Positions 54,485 to 63,667 of a DNA stretch of 63,736 nucleotides are shown piece by piece; positions within the stretch are counted from its first letter, which is position 1, and each line of letters begins with the position of its first letter. Where the stretch lies: the NCBI GenBank assembly GCA_028281105.1, contig JANQKQ010000021.1:1-63736 (forward strand). Direction: 5' to 3'. Origin of the DNA: Rhizobiaceae bacterium. Lineage in GTDB: Bacteria; Pseudomonadota; Alphaproteobacteria; Rhizobiales; Rhizobiaceae. Position numbers and translations under genes: made by a program. Below the pieces are notes generated by a model. That model worked only from the letters and a program-made list of their open reading frames with translations. It had not been told where the DNA came from and did no database searches.

Positions 54485-56260
54485 CTACCAACGGCGCTCG
54501 AAGCGCTTCCTCAACAATACCGCCAGCGCGTTCATCAAGACAAGGAACACCAGCAGCACCATGATCGCCGCGGCTGTCTTCTGCTGGAACGCCGGCTCGG
54601 GAAAATCGGCCCACATGAAAATCTGCACCGGCATGACCGTCGCCGGATCGGTGATCCCGCCCGGCAGATCCACGATGAACGCAACCATGCCGATCATCAG
54701 CAGCGGCGCCGTCTCGCCCAGGGCCTGGGCCATGCCGATGATGGTGCCGGTGAGAATCCCCGGCATCGCCAGCGGCAGCACATGGTGGAACACCGCTTGC
54801 ACCCGCGACGCGCCCACGCCCAGCGCCGCTTCGCGGATCGACGGCGGCACCGCCTTCATCGCCGCGCGCGCGGCGATGATGATCGTCGGCAGCGTCATCA
54901 ACGCTAAAACCATCCCGCCCACCAGGGGCGCCGAGCGCGGAAAGTTGAACCAGTTCAGGAACACCGCCAGCCCCAGCAGGCCGAATACGATCGAGGGAAC
55001 GGCGGCCAGATTGTTGATGTTGACTTCGATAAGGCCGGTCAGCCAGTTCTTCGGCGCGAATTCCTCCAGGTAGATCGCGGCCGCCACGCCCAGCGGGAAC
55101 GAAAGGGCCAGCGTCACCAGCATGGTGTAGAACGAGCCGATCACCGCGCCCCAGATGCCGGCCATCTCCGGCTCGCGGCTGGCGCCGGCGGTGAAGAAGA
55201 TCTCGTTCCAACTGCGCTCGATGCGATTCTGATCCCGCAGCCGCTCGACCAAAGCGATCTCCTTGTCGGAGAACTTGCGCAGGCTCTCCGGCGACTCGAT
55301 GAACCGCACCGACCATTCGTTGGAGGAAATCTCATCGCCGTCGCCGAGCGCCGACAACACGGTTCCCTGCGCCCCGCCGGCGCCGATCTTGTTCAGCTTG
55401 ACCGTGCCGCCATTGACATGCACCAGCACCGACGGCCGGCCGGCGTCGAGCGCTTCTTCGGCGAGCGGATCGTCGAGGTTGGCGCGCAGGGCTTCGATCT
55501 TGGCGGTCAGCGCATCGATCTGGCCGGTCAGATCGCTGGCGGACTGACTTGCCTTCTGCGCTTGTTCTTCATCGCCAGTCTCCTCGGCGATACGTCGCCA
55601 CTCGCCCTGCTGCCGCCGCATCTGCGAAAGGTCGCGTTCCAAATTGTCGATTTCCGAACGGGCAATCTGCTTGATGCGGGTCAGCAGGTCAGCGAACGCG
55701 TTGCCGGTGGCGGACACGGTTACGCCGTTTTCCGATTTCAGCACCGACAGGTCGGCGGTCTGGCGGTACAATATGTTGTCGGCGACCAGGCCCTTGAAAT
55801 AGAGGTCGGCGAAGTCCGACAGCGGCAGTTGTATCTCGCGCTTGTCTCCGATCAGGTCCGTGTCCGCCAACACCGCATTGCGCAGGTTGACCGAGGCGCC
55901 GGCCGAGAAGATGCCCCGCGCGACGCGCCGGTCGCGCCGCCCGCTCATGTCGGGAAACAGCTCCGACACGCTGTCCTTGTAGGCCCTGTCATAATCGCCC
56001 TTGGCCGGATCAGCGGGGTCGACGATCGACGAATCCAGGTTCACCGGCATGGTAGCGTAGTGATAGGTGAAGGCCGGCAGGCCGCTGCCGACGATGGTCG
56101 ACAGCAGCAGCACCAGGAAGCCCACCGCGATCAGCACCGCGCTCAGGCCCAGATATTTGAACCGCCGCTCGGCCGCGAAGCGCTGGCGATGTTTCGCCAC
56201 CCGCCGTTCGTGCGCCACGTCCTTGGGCAGAATGCCTGTGGTTCCGCTGGTATCAGTCAT
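54485..56260 (-). CDS. pstA: Phosphate ABC transporter permease PstA (long alphaproteobacterial form)
   Basis: 591 residues, twice the E. coli length. An N-terminal helix (about 38-58) is followed by an extra periplasmic region of about 300 residues, including a coiled coil (about 185-260; SEIDNLERDLSQMRRQQGEWRR) and a beta-rich part. The five-helix permease core follows, with the ABC-interaction loop SIREAALGVGASRVQAVFHHVLPLAMPGI. The long N-terminal region (DUF3333 type) is common in alphaproteobacteria. It overlaps pstC by 8 bases. Confidence 0.94.
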   Translation of the reverse strand: MTDTSGTTGILPKDVAHERRVAKHRQRFAAERRFKYLGLSAVLIAVGFLVLLLSTIVGSGLPAFTYHYATMPVNLDSSIVDPADPAKGDYDRAYKDSVSELFPDMSGRRDRRVARGIFSAGASVNLRNAVLADTDLIGDKREIQLPLSDFADLYFKGLVADNILYRQTADLSVLKSENGVTVSATGNAFADLLTRIKQIARSEIDNLERDLSQMRRQQGEWRRIAEETGDEEQAQKASQSASDLTGQIDALTAKIEALRANLDDPLAEEALDAGRPSVLVHVNGGTVKLNKIGAGGAQGTVLSALGDGDEISSNEWSVRFIESPESLRKFSDKEIALVERLRDQNRIERSWNEIFFTAGASREPEMAGIWGAVIGSFYTMLVTLALSFPLGVAAAIYLEEFAPKNWLTGLIEVNINNLAAVPSIVFGLLGLAVFLNWFNFPRSAPLVGGMVLALMTLPTIIIAARAAMKAVPPSIREAALGVGASRVQAVFHHVLPLAMPGILTGTIIGMAQALGETAPLLMIGMVAFIVDLPGGITDPATVMPVQIFMWADFPEPAFQQKTAAAIMVLLVFLVLMNALAVLLRKRFERRW

Positions 56261-57644
56261 AGCGCTCCCGATACTTTTGCACGACCCGCAGCGCGATGAC
56301 GTTCAGGGTCAGGGTGATGCAGAACAGCGCCAGGCCGAGCGCGAACGCGGCCAGCGTCTTGGCGCTGTCGAACTCCTGATCGCCCACCAGCAGGGTGACG
56401 ATCTGCACGGTGACCGTGGTCACCGCTTCCAGCGGATTGATGGTCAGGTTGGCGGCGAGCCCCGCGGCCATCACCACGATCATGGTCTCACCGATCGCGC
56501 GCGAAATCGCCAGCAGCAGCGCCGAGACGATGCCCGGCAGCGCCGCCGGCAACACCACCTTGCGGATCGTCTCCGACTTGGTCGCCCCCAGCGCGGCCGA
56601 CCCGTCCCGCAGCGACTGGGGCACCGCGTTGATCACGTCGTCCGACAGCGACGAGACGAACGGGATGATCATGATGCCCATGACCAGCCCGGCGGCCAGC
56701 GCCGATTCAGACGACACGGAAGTGCCCACCGACTCGCCCAGGTTGCGTAAGAACGGCGCTACGGTCAGCGCGGCGAAGAAGCCGTACACGACGGTCGGCA
56801 CGCCGGCGAGGATCTCCAGGATCGGCTTGGCCACGGCGCGAAAGCGCGGGCCGGCATAGTCCGACAGGTAGATCGCCGACATCAGGCCGATCGGGCCAGC
56901 CACTAGAATGGCGATCGCCGTGATCAGCAGCGTGCCGGCGAAAATCGGGATCGCGCCGAAGATTTTCGACTGATCCTGCGCCAGCGCCTCGCGGCCCGCG
57001 CCTTCGAAAGCGCTTTGCGGCGACCAGTGCAGGCCGAACAGGAAGTCGGTGGCGGGAACCTTCTGGAAGAAGCGGAAGGTCTCGACCACCAGCGACAGAA
57101 CGATGCCGATCGTGGTCAGGATCGCGACCGCCGAACAGGCGATCAGGATGACCAGAATAAAGCGCTCCACCAGATGGCGCGCGCGGGTGCGCAGCTTGAT
57201 CGCGCGATAGCCCAGATACAGGCCGGCCAGCACAAAAAGCGCGGTGCCGGCCGCCAGGATCATGTTTCCGGTGGCGTTGAGGCTTTGATAATACGCGGCC
57301 GCCTGCTCGGTCAGTTCGTCGGTGAAGCCGGCGATGCCGCCGAAGGCGACGGCTCTTGAATCGCGCAGGAAGCCTTCGATCTGGGGAACCCCGTAATCGG
57401 CCAGTTCGGCGGAAAACCGGCTCAGCACCGCGGTGTCCATCACGTTGGGGGCAATGATCGACCACAACACGATCAGCGCCAGCGCCGGCACTACGCAGAC
57501 GATGGCGAGGCTGGCGCCGTGATGGCTGGGACGCGAATGAAGCGAAGCGACCTTGCCGCCGGCAATCGCGATTGCCCGGTTCCTTCCGATCACGAAGGCG
57601 CCGATGGCGCAGGCGACGAGGACGAGGAGAAGGGTGGCAATCAT
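56253..57644 (-). CDS. pstC: Phosphate ABC transporter permease PstC
   Basis: 463 residues with an N-terminal extension of about 160 residues carrying three further hydrophobic segments, then the permease core (FGAIPIFAGTLLITAIAILVAGPIGLMSAIYLSDYAG) and the EAA-type loop SLRDGSAALGATKSETIRKVVLPAALPGI. With PstA it forms the phosphate channel. It is separated from pstS by 85 bases holding a strong terminator, so it is expressed at a lower level than pstS, which is the usual arrangement. Confidence 0.95.
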   Translation of the reverse strand: MIATLLLVLVACAIGAFVIGRNRAIAIAGGKVASLHSRPSHHGASLAIVCVVPALALIVLWSIIAPNVMDTAVLSRFSAELADYGVPQIEGFLRDSRAVAFGGIAGFTDELTEQAAAYYQSLNATGNMILAAGTALFVLAGLYLGYRAIKLRTRARHLVERFILVILIACSAVAILTTIGIVLSLVVETFRFFQKVPATDFLFGLHWSPQSAFEGAGREALAQDQSKIFGAIPIFAGTLLITAIAILVAGPIGLMSAIYLSDYAGPRFRAVAKPILEILAGVPTVVYGFFAALTVAPFLRNLGESVGTSVSSESALAAGLVMGIMIIPFVSSLSDDVINAVPQSLRDGSAALGATKSETIRKVVLPAALPGIVSALLLAISRAIGETMIVVMAAGLAANLTINPLEAVTTVTVQIVTLLVGDQEFDSAKTLAAFALGLALFCITLTLNVIALRVVQKYRERYD

Positions 57645-57687
57645 CTAGGCAAACGCATGAAAACAAAAGCAAGGCAATGGTTGAAGA

Positions 57688-57719
57688 AAAACCGGCCGGC
57701 GAATGGCCGGCCGGTTTTC
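57688..57719 (-). terminator. Intrinsic terminator between pstS and pstC
   Basis: Perfect stem of ACCGGCCGGC (57692-57701) with GCCGGCCGGT (57707-57716), extended by flanking A-T pairs to 14 bp with a 5-base loop, and a T-run on the minus strand (GGTTTTTCTTC). It would stop most transcripts after pstS, letting the binding protein exceed the permease subunits. Confidence 0.85.
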
Positions 57720-57729
57720 CGTTTCGATG

Positions 57730-58776
57730 TTACATCGACAGAGGCGTAAGGGCCTTCGCCGATGCAGAGATCGCGTCGCGATCGGCCGCCGGCAGCGGAA
57801 TCAGGCCCTTCTCGGTCAGATAGCCGTCGTCGCCCCAGGTGTTTTCATCGATGAACTCAGCCACAAAGGCCTCGATGCCCGGGATCACGCCCACATGCTC
57901 CTTCTTCACGTAGAAGAACAGCGAGCGGGAGATGCCGTAGTCGCCCGCGGCGATCTTCTCGAACTCAGGCGCGACACCGCCGACCACGGCGCCCTGCACC
58001 TTGTCGGAGTTCTGGTCGAGGAAGGAGAAGCCGAAGATGCCGAAGGCGTTCGGGTTGGCTTCCAGCTTCTGGATGATCAGGTTGTCGTTTTCACCGGCTT
58101 CGATGAAAGCGCCGTCTTCGCGCATGGCGTGCGCAATGGTCTTAAACGCGCTCTTGTCGTTGCCGCGCAGTTCCTTGAGCACAGGAATTTTCTTGGCGCC
58201 GCCTTCCATGGCCAGTTCCATGAACGCGTCACGGGTGCCCGAGGTCGGCGGAGGTCCGAGGACCTCGATCTCGGTCGCCGGCAGCGACGGATCGATCTGC
58301 GACCACATGGTGTACGGGTTGGCGATCATCGAGCCGTCTTCACCGGGAACTTCCTTGGCCAGCGCCAGGAAAATCTGCTCCAGCGAGATGTTCAGCGGTG
58401 CTGAAGCCTTCGAGTTGGAAAGAACGATGCCGTCGAACCCGATCTTGACTTCAACCGGGGTCACACCGTTTTCGGTACAGTTGGCGAACTCCTTTTCCTT
58501 GATACGACGTGAGGCGTTGGTGATGTCGGGGGTGCCTTCACCGACGCCGGCGCAAAACAGCTTCATGCCGCCGCCCGAACCGGTCGATTCGACAACCGGG
58601 GTCTTGAAGTCCGTCTTCTGGCCGAAGCGCTCGGCAACGGCGGTCGAGAACGGGAAGACCGTCGACGAGCCGACGATCTGGATCTGGTCACGAGCCTGAG
58701 CGGTTGCGGCCGCGCCGAGCGTAATAGCGCCGGCGGTGGCAACCGCGATAGCGGTGTTGAGGATAGTAGGTTTCAC
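57730..58776 (-). CDS. pstS: Phosphate-binding periplasmic protein PstS
   Basis: 348 residues: a signal peptide (about 1-27, ending AAATAQARD) and a phosphate-binding fold (IQIVGSSTVFPFSTAVAERFG; ESTGSGGGMKLFCAGVG; DITNASRRIKEKEF; PTSGTRDAFMELAM). Two Cys (LFCAG, FANC) could pair. I chose a GTG start at 58776 because GGAGG sits eight bases before it; an ATG at 58791 would place the Shine-Dalgarno inside the gene. A Pho box lies about 146 bases upstream. Confidence 0.96.
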   Translation of the reverse strand: MKPTILNTAIAVATAGAITLGAAATAQARDQIQIVGSSTVFPFSTAVAERFGQKTDFKTPVVESTGSGGGMKLFCAGVGEGTPDITNASRRIKEKEFANCTENGVTPVEVKIGFDGIVLSNSKASAPLNISLEQIFLALAKEVPGEDGSMIANPYTMWSQIDPSLPATEIEVLGPPPTSGTRDAFMELAMEGGAKKIPVLKELRGNDKSAFKTIAHAMREDGAFIEAGENDNLIIQKLEANPNAFGIFGFSFLDQNSDKVQGAVVGGVAPEFEKIAAGDYGISRSLFFYVKKEHVGVIPGIEAFVAEFIDENTWGDDGYLTEKGLIPLPAADRDAISASAKALTPLSM

Positions 58777-58921
58777 GAGGTCTGCCTCCATGGGGGATGT
58801 TCGGACAGGTCCGCGACAAACCGGTCCGGAGGTCTTCGAAGAGATTCAAAGAGCCCCGCAGGACATCTGGTGCGATTTGTCGGGTCCCACAACTTTGCGA
58901 CATCGTTCTACCAACATACCG

Positions 58922-58939
58922 GTATAACAAATATGACAA
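58922..58939 (-). promoter_or_regulatory. Pho box upstream of pstS
   Basis: The minus strand reads TTGTCATATTTGTTATAC, two direct half-sites in the 11-base register of the PhoB consensus CTGTCAT-n4-CTGTCAT. The first half matches 6 of 7 and the second is weaker. A-T-rich DNA surrounds it, and a -10-like TATGTT follows about 6 bases later. Predicts induction by phosphate starvation. Confidence 0.6.
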
Positions 58940-58986
58940 CGTAAGCTATTGATCATAAAGGTTTTATAATCACCCTCAACAAACCG

Positions 58987-60297
58987 CTACACGGCCGGGA
59001 ACCGCACGGTGATCGTGGTTCCCTTTCCGGTCTGCGAGCGGATGTTCATGCGTGCCTGGTGGCGCTGGACGATGTGCTTGACGATGGCCAGCCCCAGGCC
59101 GGTGCCCTTCTGCGCCCGGCTGCTTTCCACATCGGCCCGATAGAAGCGTTCGGTGAGCCGCGGCAGGTGTTCGGCCGGGATGCCGGGGCCGTAGTCGGTG
59201 ACCCTGACGAGAGGGCCGGCCGGCTTGTCGCCATCGCCCCGGGGCACCAGTTCGACCCGGATTTTCTCGCCCGACTGGCCGTATTTGCAGGCGTTCTCGA
59301 TCAGATTGTCGAACAGCTGGATCAGCTCGTCGTGCTCGCCGATGACGGGGCATGAGCCGGTGACCCCTTCCATTTCGATCACCAGGCCCTGTTTCGCCGC
59401 AAGCGGTTGCAGTGCCTGTTGCACATGCGCCAGCACCGCCACCAGATCGGCGCGATGGTGCGGGTCGACCCGCGACTTCATCTCAATGCGGCTGAGCGAA
59501 AGCAGGTCGTCGATCAACCGCGACATGCGCTCGGCCTGCTCCAGCATGATGGCCAGAAACTTGTTGCGCGCCTTGTCGTCGTCGCGCGCCGCGCCGGACA
59601 GCGTTTCCACATAGCCGCGCAGCGACGATAATGGCGTGCGCAGCTCGTGGCTGGCGTTTGCAATGAAGTCGGAGCGCATCTGTTCGGTGCGCTTGGCGTC
59701 CGACTGATCGAAAAAGGTGAGCAGGAACAATTGCGGCGCACGGCCTGACGGGGACGGGCGGAAGGAGGGAACCGGCGCGATCTGCGCCAGATACCACCCC
59801 TCCGACGGCGCCTGCTGATGAAATTCGATCGAATGGTGGCCGGCCGAACCGATGCCGCGATTGATGAACTGGACGATCTCCGGCGCCCGGAACTTGAAGG
59901 CCAGCGGATCGCCGACGGTCGCGGGCCCGAACGCCGCCGTGCCGGCGGCGTTGGCGTGGCGCAGGATGCCGGCCCGGTCGACCACGTAGGCCGGGAACTC
60001 CAGCGCCTCGCAGATCGCCCGGTGGGAATCATCCACACTGCCTTCGCGCCGACGTCCGCCAGCGGCGCCGCGCCGCGGCGACGTGCTGTCTTTCGCCGGC
60101 GGGCCGGCCGTGATCGCGACGATCGCGGCAAAGCCAATCGCGGCCAGCAATGTCAGCTGCGGCTCGATGAGGCACGCGAGCGTCAGAACGCCGGCCGTGG
60201 CCGTCAGCGGCCAGCGGTTCGCCCGCAGCCGGGAGGCCACAGCGCTTGCGAACCGATCAGGCGGCGCCCGGTCTTCGCCAAGTTTTCCGTCGGCCAT
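58987..60297 (-). CDS. phoR: Phosphate regulon sensor histidine kinase PhoR
   Basis: 436 residues: two hydrophobic segments (about 31-66) with almost no periplasmic loop, a PAS-like domain (about 95-200), HisKA with the phospho-accepting His217 in [14 protein letters not shown], and the ATPase domain with [10 protein letters not shown] (N box), DYGPGIP (G1) and [14 protein letters not shown] (G2). The lack of a periplasmic sensor agrees with sensing through PstSCAB and PhoU. Upstream gene of the phosphate cluster, divergent from ppk2 (85-nt gap). Confidence 0.94.
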   Translation of the reverse strand: MADGKLGEDRAPPDRFASAVASRLRANRWPLTATAGVLTLACLIEPQLTLLAAIGFAAIVAITAGPPAKDSTSPRRGAAGGRRREGSVDDSHRAICEALEFPAYVVDRAGILRHANAAGTAAFGPATVGDPLAFKFRAPEIVQFINRGIGSAGHHSIEFHQQAPSEGWYLAQIAPVPSFRPSPSGRAPQLFLLTFFDQSDAKRTEQMRSDFIANASHELRTPLSSLRGYVETLSGAARDDDKARNKFLAIMLEQAERMSRLIDDLLSLSRIEMKSRVDPHHRADLVAVLAHVQQALQPLAAKQGLVIEMEGVTGSCPVIGEHDELIQLFDNLIENACKYGQSGEKIRVELVPRGDGDKPAGPLVRVTDYGPGIPAEHLPRLTERFYRADVESSRAQKGTGLGLAIVKHIVQRHQARMNIRSQTGKGTTITVRFPAV

Positions 60298-60382
60298 GTT
60301 TCAAACTCCGCTCGCGCGATCCATAATGGCGAAAGGCTGCAAAGCCAATCGAATATCGGCCGGTCAATCTAGGAACGAGCAG

Positions 60383-61273
60383 ATGAAGATTCCCCACGCA
60401 CCCGTGGTTGAGCTGCGCATCGGCGGCAAAGACCGAAAGTTTGATCTGGATGATCCCAAGCTGCCGGCATGGGTGAGCGACGGCGCGATCAACAGCGACG
60501 ACTATCCCTATGGCGATCGCATGAAACGCAGTCGGTATGAGGATGAACTGGCCGCGTTGCAGCGCGAACTGGTCAAGGTGCTCTATTGGCTGGCCGACCG
60601 CGGCGAGCGCGTCATCATCGTCTTCGAAGGCCGTGACGCGGCCGGCAAGGGCGGCACCATCGGCCGGCTGCGGCAAAACATGAACCCGCGCCAGGTGCGC
60701 GCGGTGGCGCTGCCCAAGCCGTCGGATGTGGAGCGCGGGCAATGGTATTTCCAGCGATATGTCGACCATTTCCCCACCGCGGGCGAATGCGTGCTGTTCG
60801 ACCGGTCCTGGTACAACCGCGCCGGGGTCGAGCCGGTCATGGGCTTCTGCACTCCCGACCAGCATGAGAAGTTTCTCGACGATGTGCCCAAGTTCGAAAG
60901 GATGATCACCGACGAGGGCATCCATCTGTTCAAGTTCTGGCTGAACATCGGCCAGGAAATGCAGCTGCTGCGCTTTCACGCCCGCCGCCACAACCCGCTC
61001 AAGGTCTGGAAGCTGTCGCCCATCGACCTCAAGGCGCTCGATAAGTGGGACGAATATACCCACGCCCGCGACCGCATGCTGGCCAAGACCCATTCGCGGC
61101 ACGCGCCGTGGATCGTCGTCAAATCCAACGACAAGCGCCGCGCCCGGCTGGCGGTCATCTCTAGAGTATTGTCCGCCCTCAACTATACCGGCAGGGACGA
61201 CGGCGTGATCGGCAAACCGGACAAGAAGCTGATCGGCGAAGGTCCGCAGTTTCTCGACATCGCCACCTCATAG
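60383..61273 (+). CDS. ppk2: Polyphosphate kinase 2
   Basis: 296 residues of the PPK2 family, which uses polyphosphate to phosphorylate nucleoside diphosphates (or the reverse). Walker A is [16 protein letters not shown], Walker [18 protein letters not shown], and the lid segment is [31 protein letters not shown] 60383 follows AGGAACGAG; the open frame to 60083 lies over phoR and is a shadow. Divergent from phoR, it is well placed to be tied to phosphate control, though I see no clear Pho box in the gap. Confidence 0.93.
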   Translation: MKIPHAPVVELRIGGKDRKFDLDDPKLPAWVSDGAINSDDYPYGDRMKRSRYEDELAALQRELVKVLYWLADRGERVIIVFEGRDAAGKGGTIGRLRQNMNPRQVRAVALPKPSDVERGQWYFQRYVDHFPTAGECVLFDRSWYNRAGVEPVMGFCTPDQHEKFLDDVPKFERMITDEGIHLFKFWLNIGQEMQLLRFHARRHNPLKVWKLSPIDLKALDKWDEYTHARDRMLAKTHSRHAPWIVVKSNDKRRARLAVISRVLSALNYTGRDDGVIGKPDKKLIGEGPQFLDIATS

Positions 61274-61306
61274 GCCGGTCGCGACGCCGGCCCGGCCGAC
61301 AGGCGA

Positions 61307-62419
61307 TCAGGAGTCGTCCGCCACCCTGAGCCGCGCGTACACGATATCGACCGCCGCGCCTTCGCCGGACAGGTTGGCCGCGCTGGTGACATCGGTGTTG
61401 ATGGCGAGGAATGCGCGCTGGCCCTCGCGATAGGACCCGTCGATCAGGATGGAGAACACGATGGCCTCCGGCTGCAGGCCGACGCGGAAGCGCTTGCGGC
61501 CGCAGTCTCCCAAGTCGCCGAACTCGCACGATACCGCGAACGTCGCCGGTCCCGCGCCGCCCGAGCGCGCCATGATCTCGACCGTCGCGCGGCGCCCGGC
61601 GATCTGGCTGAGAATTCCCGGCGCTAGTTCCAGCAGCAGCGGGTCGGCCTGTTTGTCGCGCGACAGATCGGGGCGCACCGAAACGATGCGGATGGCCGGC
61701 TCGGCGCCTTCGTTGACGATCTGCGCGGTGCCGCGCCCCGCCGTCACCAGCGCGTCGGGCTCGGCCGCGTGCAGGATGGTCATATAGGCGCCGGCGCTGT
61801 CATCGTCATCGCCTGCGGACTGGCTGGTTGCGTTACCCGGCTGGGAACCGATGCCCGCCGAAGTCGTGACCTGCTGGACGAACGGATAGGCAAGCCAGCC
61901 GGCAATTACGATCACCGCCAGAACGCCGACCCAGATCAGCCAGCGATAGGGACGTCGGCGCGGGCGGGCGAACCCGGTGGTCGGATCGTCGCCGACGGCG
62001 GCGGGCCGTGGTTCGGCCGCGATGGGGCCGGCCGGCGCATCCGCGCCCGCGTGGCCGCCGGACGGACCCCGCATCGCCGCTTCGGCGGCCATGTTGATCT
62101 GCAGATCGGGCGCGGGAGCGTTCGACTGGGTTGGCGAATGGTCGACGCCGAACGGCGCGGGATGCCTGGGCTCGGGGGCCACCGGCGGCGGCGCGCTTGC
62201 GACCGGGGCGCCGGCGAAGTCCTGCTCGATGCGTGCGATGGTGATTTCCAGCGCCCGGTTGCGGGCCTCGATCACTTCGGGTGGCACCGCGCCCGATCGT
62301 GCGATCATTCTGGCGAGCGCGTTGCGCGAGGATTGATATACCTTCTGGCGCACCTGCGGGTCTTGTGCGTGCTGACCCGCCAAGGCCTGTCTGATCAGTG
62401 TTTCGATGTCAGCCGACAC
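61307..62419 (-). CDS. Hypothetical single-pass membrane protein with Pro/Ala-rich linker
   Basis: 370 residues: a helical N-terminal domain of about 70 residues (ETLIRQALAGQHAQDPQVRQKVYQSS... IARIEQDF), a Pro/Ala-rich linker, one membrane helix (WLIWVGVLAVIVIAGWLAYPFV, about 160-181), and a beta-rich C-terminal domain of about 150 residues (ELAPGILSQIAGRRATVEIMARS; FAVSCEFGDLGDCGRKRF). The N-terminus is cytosolic and the rest periplasmic. I do not recognise the family by name. It is convergent with ppk2 and divergent from the nitronate monooxygenase. Confidence 0.7.
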   Translation of the reverse strand: MSADIETLIRQALAGQHAQDPQVRQKVYQSSRNALARMIARSGAVPPEVIEARNRALEITIARIEQDFAGAPVASAPPPVAPEPRHPAPFGVDHSPTQSNAPAPDLQINMAAEAAMRGPSGGHAGADAPAGPIAAEPRPAAVGDDPTTGFARPRRRPYRWLIWVGVLAVIVIAGWLAYPFVQQVTTSAGIGSQPGNATSQSAGDDDDSAGAYMTILHAAEPDALVTAGRGTAQIVNEGAEPAIRIVSVRPDLSRDKQADPLLLELAPGILSQIAGRRATVEIMARSGGAGPATFAVSCEFGDLGDCGRKRFRVGLQPEAIVFSILIDGSYREGQRAFLAINTDVTSAANLSGEGAAVDIVYARLRVADDS

Positions 62420-62605
62420 ACCCTAAAATCCCGTGAAGTTCCGCCGCGCCCCTGCCGCGCGCTGCCGGCTCAATAGCACGCTGGCAAATGGTAAATCCAT
62501 CGTCCGATCGAGGTTGCGAACCACTAATTGGCGTCTGATCGCAGCTTCGTGAAGGCGCACGCGCTTTCCGCTTGCTTTCGCGACCGGCCGTGATACACCG
62601 CATTC

Positions 62606-62622
62606 CGTTTACGCAAACGTAA
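62606..62622 (+). promoter_or_regulatory. Operator-like palindrome upstream of the nitronate monooxygenase gene
   Basis: CGTTTACGCAAACGTAA, identical over 17 bases and in the same gene-relative orientation to the sequence in the promoter of the acyl-CoA dehydrogenase cluster (16800-16816). A -10-like GATACA lies just upstream (62592-62597), so here the site would be near or after the transcription start, suiting repression. Confidence 0.5.
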
Positions 62623-62666
62623 TAGTGCGGGTTTTTCGACCGCCGCCGACGAACTGGAGCCGAAAG

Positions 62667-63629
62667 ATGGCGTTACCGGATGTTTTGAGCGAAGGACTGA
62701 GGGTGCCGGTGGTCGGCGCGCCCCTGTTCATCATTTCCAATCCCGAGCTGACGCTGGCCCAGTGCAAGGCCGGCGTCATTGGTTCGTTTCCCGCGCTTAA
62801 CGCCCGCCCCGTCGAGCAATTGGACGAATGGCTGGCACAGATTACCGAGGAGTTGGCGAGCTACAAGAAGGCCAATCCGACCGAAAAAGTCGCCGCCTTC
62901 GCGGTCAATCAGATCGTGCACAAATCCAACGCTCGGCTACAGCAGGATCTGGAACTGTGCGTGCGCTACAAGGTGCCGATCGTAATCACCTCGCTGGGCG
63001 CGGTGCCGGAGGTCAACGACGCCATCCATTCGTATGGCGGTATCGTGTTGCACGACATCATCAACAATCGCCACGCCAACTCCGCCATCAGAAAGGGCGC
63101 CGACGGGCTGATCGCGGTGGCCGCGGGCGCCGGCGGACACGCGGGCACCTTGTCGCCGTTCGCGCTGATCCAGGAAATCCGCCAGTGGTTCGACGGGCCT
63201 CTGCTGTTGTCGGGCGCAATCGCCAACGGCGGCGCGGTGCTCGCCGCCCAGGCGATGGGCGCCGACATGGCCTATGTGGGCTCGCCGTTCATCGCCACCC
63301 ACGAGGCGCGCGCCACCGACGCCTACAAGCAGGCGATCGCCGAAGCCCATGCCGACGACATCATCTACACCAACCTGTTCACCGGCATCCACGGCAACTA
63401 TCTCAAGGGCTCGATCGTCAATGCCGGGCTCGATCCGGAGAACCTGCCCGAAAGCGACCCCTCGAAGATGGATTTCGGTTCCGGCGGCGCTTCTTCGGCC
63501 AAGGCGTGGAAGGACATCTGGGGCTGCGGCCAGGGCATCGGCGCGGTGACCGAAGTGGGTTCGACCCAGGCGCTGGTCGACCGGCTGGTGCACGAATACG
63601 AAGCGGCGAAATCCAAGCTGGCGGCTTAG
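62667..63629 (+). CDS. Nitronate monooxygenase (2-nitropropane dioxygenase family)
   Basis: 320-residue FMN-dependent TIM-barrel enzyme that oxidises alkyl nitronates such as propionate-3-nitronate. Family features: VVGAPLFIISNPELTLAQCKAGVIGSFPALNARP (N-terminal strand), the phosphate-binding loops GADGLIAVAAGAGGHAG with its conserved His, LLSGAIANGGAVLAAQAMGADMAYVGSPF, and the C-terminal GQGIGAVTEVGSTQALVDRLV. Start 62667 has GGAG seven bases upstream; a GTG at 62625 is in frame. It shares an operator with the fatty-acid cluster. Confidence 0.93.
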   Translation: MALPDVLSEGLRVPVVGAPLFIISNPELTLAQCKAGVIGSFPALNARPVEQLDEWLAQITEELASYKKANPTEKVAAFAVNQIVHKSNARLQQDLELCVRYKVPIVITSLGAVPEVNDAIHSYGGIVLHDIINNRHANSAIRKGADGLIAVAAGAGGHAGTLSPFALIQEIRQWFDGPLLLSGAIANGGAVLAAQAMGADMAYVGSPFIATHEARATDAYKQAIAEAHADDIIYTNLFTGIHGNYLKGSIVNAGLDPENLPESDPSKMDFGSGGASSAKAWKDIWGCGQGIGAVTEVGSTQALVDRLVHEYEAAKSKLAA

Positions 63630-63667
63630 CCCGGGCTGGCCTATCGTGGGCGTTTGAACATCCAAAG

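Noticed and set aside
60083-60382. N-terminal extension of PPK2
   Set aside because: Overlaps phoR on the other strand; PPK2 proteins begin near the ATG at 60383, which has a ribosome site.
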